From contig JACQYJ010000108.1 of NCBI GenBank assembly GCA_016208525.1, positions 1-10,161 of the forward strand: DNA of 10,161 nt. The letters are read 5' to 3'. Made by a program: the position numbers and the translations under genes. The notes beneath the pieces were generated by a model. That model did no database searches, was not told the origin of the DNA, and saw only the letters and a program-made list of their open reading frames with translations. Shown piece after piece: positions 5,971 to 10,161 of this stretch. The DNA is from Deltaproteobacteria bacterium. GTDB lineage: Bacteria; Desulfobacterota; JAENJC01. The first letter of the stretch is position 1. Each line of letters opens with the position of its first letter.

Positions 5971-8001
5971 ATGAAGCGGAGAGATTTCCTTAAAATCTTA
6001 GGTGTTGGTAGTGTAGGGACGGGCCTCGGTTACTTTTTCGGGAAGGCGAGCAAACCTCCCGCAGCAGAGCTGATCCCTTATCTCAACCCGCCGGTGGACG
6101 TCATCCCGGGGGTTGCTAACTGGTACCCCAGCCTGTGTACACAGTGCAGCGCCGGCTGCGGCATCCATGTCAGGGTAATGGAGGGGCGTGCGAAGAAGAT
6201 AGAGGGAAACCCGCTTCATCCGATCAATAAAGGGAAGTTGTGTGCGAGGGGGCAGGCAAGCCTGCAGGCGCTTTACAACCCCGATAGAATAAAGAGACCA
6301 CTTAAGCGCAAGGGCGACAGGGGGAAAGGTGGTTTCGAGGAGATTTCCTGGGAAGAGGGGCTTTCCATTTTGTCGAAAAATCTCGTCGCACTCAGCGAGA
6401 AGGGTGAGGCAGACAAGCTGTATCTCCTTACATCGCAGATCCGCGGGAGCCTGCACAACCTGTTGGACTCCTTTATGGCGAGCTGCGGTTCGCCCAATTA
6501 CCTTCAGTATGAGCTCTTCCAGAACAGGAACCTTCTCCATGCAAGTCAAGTGACTATGGGTGTTAATGCCATCCCTCATTACGATATTGCGAACACAAAA
6601 TACCTCCTTTCCTTTGGAGCAGACTTCTCGTCAACTTGGATTTCACCCGTAAGTTACAGCTACGCTTACGGCCAGATGCGCCAGTTCGATGACGGCATAC
6701 GCGGGAAGCTCGTTCAGATAGAGCCAAGGATGTCCCTTACGGGCGCCAATGCGGATGAATGGGTACCTGCAAAACCTGGCACAGAAGGGGTTCTTGCACT
6801 GGCAATAGCGTATGCGATTATTGAGGATGGTTACTATCAAGGTTCTGATGCGGCAAGCTGGAATGCGCTCTTGAGTGGATACAGTCCTAAGGATGCTGCT
6901 GCCGTAACAGAGGTTGCCGAAGGTCGTATCCGCGAGATCGCAAAGGAGTTTGCACAGACCCGTCCAAGCCTCGCCATCGGCGGGGAGAACATGGCACGGT
7001 ATGAAAACGGGATGTCGGGTCTCGTGGCCGTCAACATACTCAACCATCTTGCCGGGAACATTGGGGTAAGAGGCGGCGTAATCCCGAATAGTGGCGGCTC
7101 GCGCACCATAGATTATAAAAACAACATAACCGCTCTTGCAGCGGCAGCATCTGCTTCAAAGGTCAAGACGCTTCTCGTCTACAATACCAACCCTGTCTTT
7201 ACGACTCCAAAGGCGATGAAGACAGAGGAGTCTTTAAGAAACATACCCTTCATAGCAAGCTTTTCGAGTTTTATGGACGAAACCACTGCAATGGCAGACC
7301 TCATCCTCCCTGCGCATACATCTCTTGAGGACTGGGGTGATGACTTTGCCGATCCGAGCGTCGGACGCCCTGTTGCCACGATTATGCAGCCTGCCGTAAG
7401 TCCGTTTTTCAACACAATGGGGCTGGGAGATATAATCCTCTCCCTTGCTAAAGGCGTTGGCGGAAAGGTTAAGGATAAAATGAAGTGGAACGGCTTCAGC
7501 GATTACTTGAAGGATGCATGGAAGGAAAATTATAGTAAAGATAAGGATATGTTGTCCAGCGCCCTGACCTTTGATGAATTCTGGAACCAGCTGCTGACAA
7601 GGGGCGGATGGTGGCCTGCTGAGCAGGTGAAGGTAAAGACTGTTGCCGTAACTCCTAAGAGCATTGAGGCGCACATCTCAAAGATATCTTCGAGGTTTGA
7701 AGGCGATGAAAAAGGATTCCCGCTTTACTTCACAACATACCCGCATTCAAGCTATCTGGACGGCAGGGGGGCAAATCTCCCCTGGCTACAGGAGATGCCG
7801 GATCCAATGACATCGGTGGTGTGGGGGAGTTGGATTGAGGTAAACCCTATGACAGCTTCGAGCCTCGGCATAAAGGAAGGGGATACGGTTACGGTGGAGT
7901 CTCCCTTCGGCAAGATCGCCGCCCATGTCTATCTTTACCCCGGGATCAGGCCGGATACGGTCAATGAACAAGGAGGTCTTATAGTTGGCTGGATTTCTTG
8001 A
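5971..8001 (+). CDS. Molybdopterin-oxidoreductase-family subunit (ActB1/QrcB-like), Tat-exported, short C-terminus
   Basis: The 676-residue protein begins with a Tat signal (KRRDFLK, residues 2-8, then a Gly-rich hydrophobic core to about 24). It has the cluster motif C56-x2-C59-x3-C63-x27-C91 of the MopB superfamily. The body shows typical segments such as SFGADFSSTWISPV (214-227) and a C-terminal dinucleotide-binding-like domain ending in YPGIRPDTV. In ACIII the ActB1 domain lacks a pterin and serves structurally. Here the four N-terminal cysteines are kept, but the region where catalytic relatives carry a Cys/Ser Mo ligand (around GSPNYLQYELFQNRNL, 173-188) shows no clear candidate. Relatives I know continue past GIRPDTV with a GQGH..GRYAKGRG tail; this protein stops about 12 residues later. 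It overlaps the ferredoxin-like gene by 17 nt. In ActB proper the two are fused. Confidence 0.85.
   Translation: MKRRDFLKILGVGSVGTGLGYFFGKASKPPAAELIPYLNPPVDVIPGVANWYPSLCTQCSAGCGIHVRVMEGRAKKIEGNPLHPINKGKLCARGQASLQALYNPDRIKRPLKRKGDRGKGGFEEISWEEGLSILSKNLVALSEKGEADKLYLLTSQIRGSLHNLLDSFMASCGSPNYLQYELFQNRNLLHASQVTMGVNAIPHYDIANTKYLLSFGADFSSTWISPVSYSYAYGQMRQFDDGIRGKLVQIEPRMSLTGANADEWVPAKPGTEGVLALAIAYAIIEDGYYQGSDAASWNALLSGYSPKDAAAVTEVAEGRIREIAKEFAQTRPSLAIGGENMARYENGMSGLVAVNILNHLAGNIGVRGGVIPNSGGSRTIDYKNNITALAAAASASKVKTLLVYNTNPVFTTPKAMKTEESLRNIPFIASFSSFMDETTAMADLILPAHTSLEDWGDDFADPSVGRPVATIMQPAVSPFFNTMGLGDIILSLAKGVGGKVKDKMKWNGFSDYLKDAWKENYSKDKDMLSSALTFDEFWNQLLTRGGWWPAEQVKVKTVAVTPKSIEAHISKISSRFEGDEKGFPLYFTTYPHSSYLDGRGANLPWLQEMPDPMTSVVWGSWIEVNPMTASSLGIKEGDTVTVESPFGKIAAHVYLYPGIRPDTVNEQGGLIVGWIS
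7971..7977 (+). promoter_or_regulatory. Shine-Dalgarno AGGAGGT that fixes a TTG start
   Basis: This near-perfect ribosome binding site lies inside the end of the molybdopterin-family gene, 7 nt before the TTG codon at 7985. An in-frame TAG at 7982-7984 directly precedes that TTG, so no longer start is possible. Confidence 0.8.
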
Positions 8002-8767
8002 AAGGATTACGGAGCGCCTGAATATTTACAGGGAACCGGGTTGGTATAAAAAATTCGACCACAAATGGACGATGGTGATCGACCTCGACAAGTGCAACGG
8101 TTGCGGGGCGTGTGTTCTTGCCTGCTATGCGGAAAACAACATATCTGTGGTGGGGAAGGCAGATTGCGATAAGTCGAGGGCTTTCAGCTGGCTGAGGATT
8201 GAACGTTACGTAGAAGGGGAATATCCAGATGTAAAGGTCAAGTTCATACCTATTATGTGCCAGCATTGCAGCAAGGCGCCGTGCGAGACCGGTTGCCCTG
8301 TTTATGCAACATATCACAATCAGGATGGCCTGAACGTACAGGTGTATAATCGCTGCGTAGGCACCTTTACATGCGCCACATACTGCCCTTACGATGTGCG
8401 CCGCTTTAACTGGCGCACATATAAATTTGAACAACCTCTGGATAATCAGCTCAACCCTGACGTCACTGTCAGGGAGATGGGTGTGATGGAAAAGTGCACC
8501 TTCTGCATACAGAGGATAAGGGGCGCGAAGGACAAGGCAAAGGATGAAGGAAGAGAGGTCCAGGATGGCGAAATACAGCCGGCATGCGTCCAGTCGTGTC
8601 CTACAGGGGCTATGACATTCGGAGACCTCCAGAACCCGGGCAGCGAAGTCGCAAAGCTTGCAAAGAACCCAAGGAGATACAGGTTGCTTGAAGATCTGAA
8701 TACAGACCCTTCGGCAATATACCTGAAGAGGGTTATGAATGATGGGGCAGGGACACATGAAGAGTGA
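7985..8767 (+). CDS. Ferredoxin-like subunit (ActB2/QrcC-like) with predicted three [4Fe-4S] and one [3Fe-4S] cluster
   Basis: The 260-residue protein starts at TTG 7985, supported by AGGAGGT; the next in-frame Met is residue 30, just before the first cluster. Cysteines group as 37/40/43/47, 92/95/100/104, 124/(T127)/130/134 and 171/174/201/205. The third group reads CVGTFTC where a full site would read CxxCxxC, so Thr127 replaces a ligand and one cluster should be [3Fe-4S]. Three [4Fe-4S] plus one [3Fe-4S] is the content reported for ActB of ACIII. There is no signal peptide of its own; export probably depends on the Tat signal of the preceding subunit, as for other Mo-family/Fe-S pairs. It overlaps the gene upstream by 17 nt and ActC by 11 nt. 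It shuttles electrons from the NrfD subunit to the pentahaem cytochrome. Confidence 0.88.
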   Translation: MAGFLERITERLNIYREPGWYKKFDHKWTMVIDLDKCNGCGACVLACYAENNISVVGKADCDKSRAFSWLRIERYVEGEYPDVKVKFIPIMCQHCSKAPCETGCPVYATYHNQDGLNVQVYNRCVGTFTCATYCPYDVRRFNWRTYKFEQPLDNQLNPDVTVREMGVMEKCTFCIQRIRGAKDKAKDEGREVQDGEIQPACVQSCPTGAMTFGDLQNPGSEVAKLAKNPRRYRLLEDLNTDPSAIYLKRVMNDGAGTHEE

Positions 8768-9868
8768 AATCTCGTACAGAGAGGTAAATGAAGACGTTGT
8801 AAGGACCATGACGACGACCGGTCCTGCATACTACATTGCCCTTATCTCAAGCATGCTGGTATTTGCAGGTTTTTGGCTGTTGCCGTGGAGCTATCAGATT
8901 TATCAAGGCCAGGGCGTCACCGGCCTGCAGACCCCCGCATTCTGGGGGATATATCTGGCAAACTTTATCTTCTGGATAGGTATAAGCCATTCAGGGACGC
9001 TCCTCTCCGCCATACTCTTTATAACACAGACTCCCTGGAGGAGGTCTATATACAGGAGCGCTGAGGCAATGACCTTCTTCTCGGTATTGACCGCGGCTAT
9101 ATTCGTCTTTGTTCATATGGGAAGGCCCTGGAACTTTTACTGGACTATGCCTTACCCTAATCAGAGGCAGCTGTGGCCGTGTTCATCATCCCGCTTGCAG
9201 TGTCTGTTCACTCAATCGTTTCCTGGGACTTTGCGCTTTCAAAGGTTCCAGGCCTTAATAAGACGATATTTGCGCCATATTTCGTCGTCGGCGCCATCTA
9301 TTCAGGCACCGCAGGCATAGTCACACTGATGATTATCCTCAGAAAGGCGCTTAATATAGAGAAGTACATAACCTTAAACCATTTCAGCCAGCTTGGCAAG
9401 CTTCTTGTGGTCATGTCCCTGCTATGGTCTTACATCAACGTCCTTGAGGTATTCACCGGATGGTTTGCCAACACATCCTTTGAGAACGAGGCGCTTACCT
9501 ACCGCATGTTCACTCCTCCTTATTCCTATATGTTCTGGATTATGATCCTATGTAACTCCTTTATGCCGCTACTTCTCATATTCAAGAAGGCGAGGACATC
9601 CATATTTGTTGCATTGATAGTTTCCCTCGCTATCAATGTGGGTATGTGGCTTGAAAGGTATCTGATAATATCAACCTCGCTTCCGAGGAAGTTCCTCCCG
9701 TATATGTGGAAGGACTATTCTCCGAGCTGGATAGAGATATCAATAACAATAGGGTCTTTCGGATTCTTTACAATGCTGTTCCTGCTGTTTGTAAAGCTCT
9801 GGCCGAGCGTGTCGATATATGAGGTTAAAGAGGATATAGGCATTCCGATGAAGAAGGGTCATCATTAA
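8757..9868 (+). pseudogene. actC: Broken ActC/QrcD-type NrfD membrane subunit (internal deletion plus frame change)
   Basis: The N-terminal part (ATG 8757 to about 9179; an alternative ATG is at 8739) reads cleanly as ActC: EVNEDVVRTM, then helices including FWIGISHSGTLLSAILF, VHMGRPWNFYWTMPYPN and QLWP. Immediately after, that frame turns into non-family sequence and stops at 9320. The +2 frame (open from 9161 after TAA 9158-9160) continues as ActC with AAVAVFIIPLAVSVHS, IVSWDFAL, TIFAPYFVVGAIYSGTAG and the remaining helices to a stop at 9868. The family normally has roughly 60-80 residues (NFRSP..WD and two helices) between QLWP and the IIPLAVSVHS segment. So sequence is missing in addition to the shift. 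About 372 codons remain in total. This may be a true mutation or an assembly/sequencing collapse. If intact, it would be the quinol-binding subunit. Confidence 0.85.
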
Positions 9869-9869
9869 T

Positions 9870-10161
9870 ATGGAAAAAGGGATACTGGGACTATTTACGC
9901 ACGTTGATACTCTGCTTGAAGCAGCCGGGAAGCTCAAGGGCTCCGGCTATAGCGTCACGATATTCTCTCCCATACCTCTGGGGCATGAGATCGACCACGC
10001 CCTGGGTGAGAGAAAGAACTACATCAAGTACCTCGCCTTCATAGGAGCGGTTGTCGGGTATATATCAGGAATAGTCCTGACGCTGGGCACTGCAGCCATG
10101 TATGTCCTTCCGAGGGGAGGGAGGGCCATCTTTCCTGCAACCCCCACTCTTCTTCTTTCTT
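9870..10161 (+). CDS. actD: Partial ActD-like DUF3341 membrane protein
   Basis: The first 97 codons are present and the gene runs off the right edge. The N-terminal part (MEKGILGLFTHVDTLLEAAG, then SGYSVTIFSPIPLGHEIDHA) is the small soluble domain of DUF3341 proteins. It is followed by a membrane helix (about residues 54-75) and the MYVLPRGGRAIF segment that leads to the second helix in this family. In ACIII, ActD is a two-helix peripheral subunit beside ActC. The start ATG 9870 lies one base after the ActC stop codon. An AAGGG about 11 nt upstream is a weak ribosome binding site, so coupled translation is likely. ActE and ActF, if present, would lie outside the window. Confidence 0.85.
   Translation, partial: MEKGILGLFTHVDTLLEAAGKLKGSGYSVTIFSPIPLGHEIDHALGERKNYIKYLAFIGAVVGYISGIVLTLGTAAMYVLPRGGRAIFPATPTLLLS

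Noticed and set aside
7969..8001. Programmed +1 frameshift joining the molybdopterin-family and Fe-S frames into an ActB-like fusion
   Set aside because: The Fe-S frame has a TAG at 7982-7984 and a correctly spaced AGGAGGT/TTG start. The only late slip site, TCT-TGA, gives poor tRNA re-pairing. Separate translation is simpler.
7979..8809. Long minus-strand open frame of 276 codons opposite the ferredoxin-like gene
   Set aside because: It is antisense to a gene with clear cysteine motifs, its translation shows no recognisable domain, and it has no plausible context.
9158..9180. Recoding or reinitiation at GTG 9173 to make a functional two-part ActC
   Set aside because: About 60-80 family residues, including membrane helices, are missing at the junction, so a frame change alone would not restore a normal protein.

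Overview
The window looks like the chromosome of an anaerobic or microaerophilic, menaquinone-using, cytochrome-rich bacterium. A Nitrospirota or Desulfobacterota-type lineage would fit, but this is inferred from gene content and style only. Nearly all coding capacity is on the + strand and encodes two adjacent respiratory modules. Each is built around an NrfD/PsrC-type quinone-interacting membrane protein, a four-cluster ferredoxin-like subunit and a multihaem cytochrome c. Only the left edge differs: a minus-strand fragment matching the N-terminus of a site-specific DNA methyltransferase.

Module 1 (338-4230) starts with a good sigma70-type promoter. It contains a 94-aa Tat-signal protein without cofactor motifs, a Tat-exported protein with all 16 cysteines for four [4Fe-4S] clusters, a ten-helix HmcC/DsrP-like NrfD protein and a tetrahaem cytochrome c, and it ends at a strong intrinsic terminator. 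The composition resembles the Hmc/Cbc4-type menaquinol:cytochrome c modules of Geobacter and sulfate reducers. Two palindromic repeats sit inside it: tandem GC-rich hairpins before the ferredoxin gene and a long imperfect inverted repeat before the cytochrome gene.

The stretch from 4174 to 4607 has no gene. It holds the terminator and a MITE/REP-like palindromic element with 15-bp terminal inverted repeats. A dihaem cytochrome c gene follows (4608-5183), then a hairpin-containing spacer and a likely promoter.

Module 2 (5399 to the right edge) is an alternative complex III (ACIII)-type operon. In order it has a pentahaem ActA-like cytochrome, a Tat-exported molybdopterin-oxidoreductase-family subunit (ActB1-like), a separate ferredoxin-like subunit (ActB2-like) whose Cys/Thr pattern predicts three [4Fe-4S] and one [3Fe-4S] cluster, an NrfD-type ActC and the start of a DUF3341 ActD. 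Two lesions stand out. ActC is broken by an apparent internal deletion plus frame change near 9158-9180, and the molybdopterin-family subunit ends abruptly right after its GIRPDTV segment.

Functionally, both modules should oxidise (or reduce) membrane quinol through NrfD proteins and pass electrons through Fe-S clusters to periplasmic haems. The intervening dihaem cytochrome is a plausible soluble carrier. No tRNA, rRNA, CRISPR array or intact transposase was seen.
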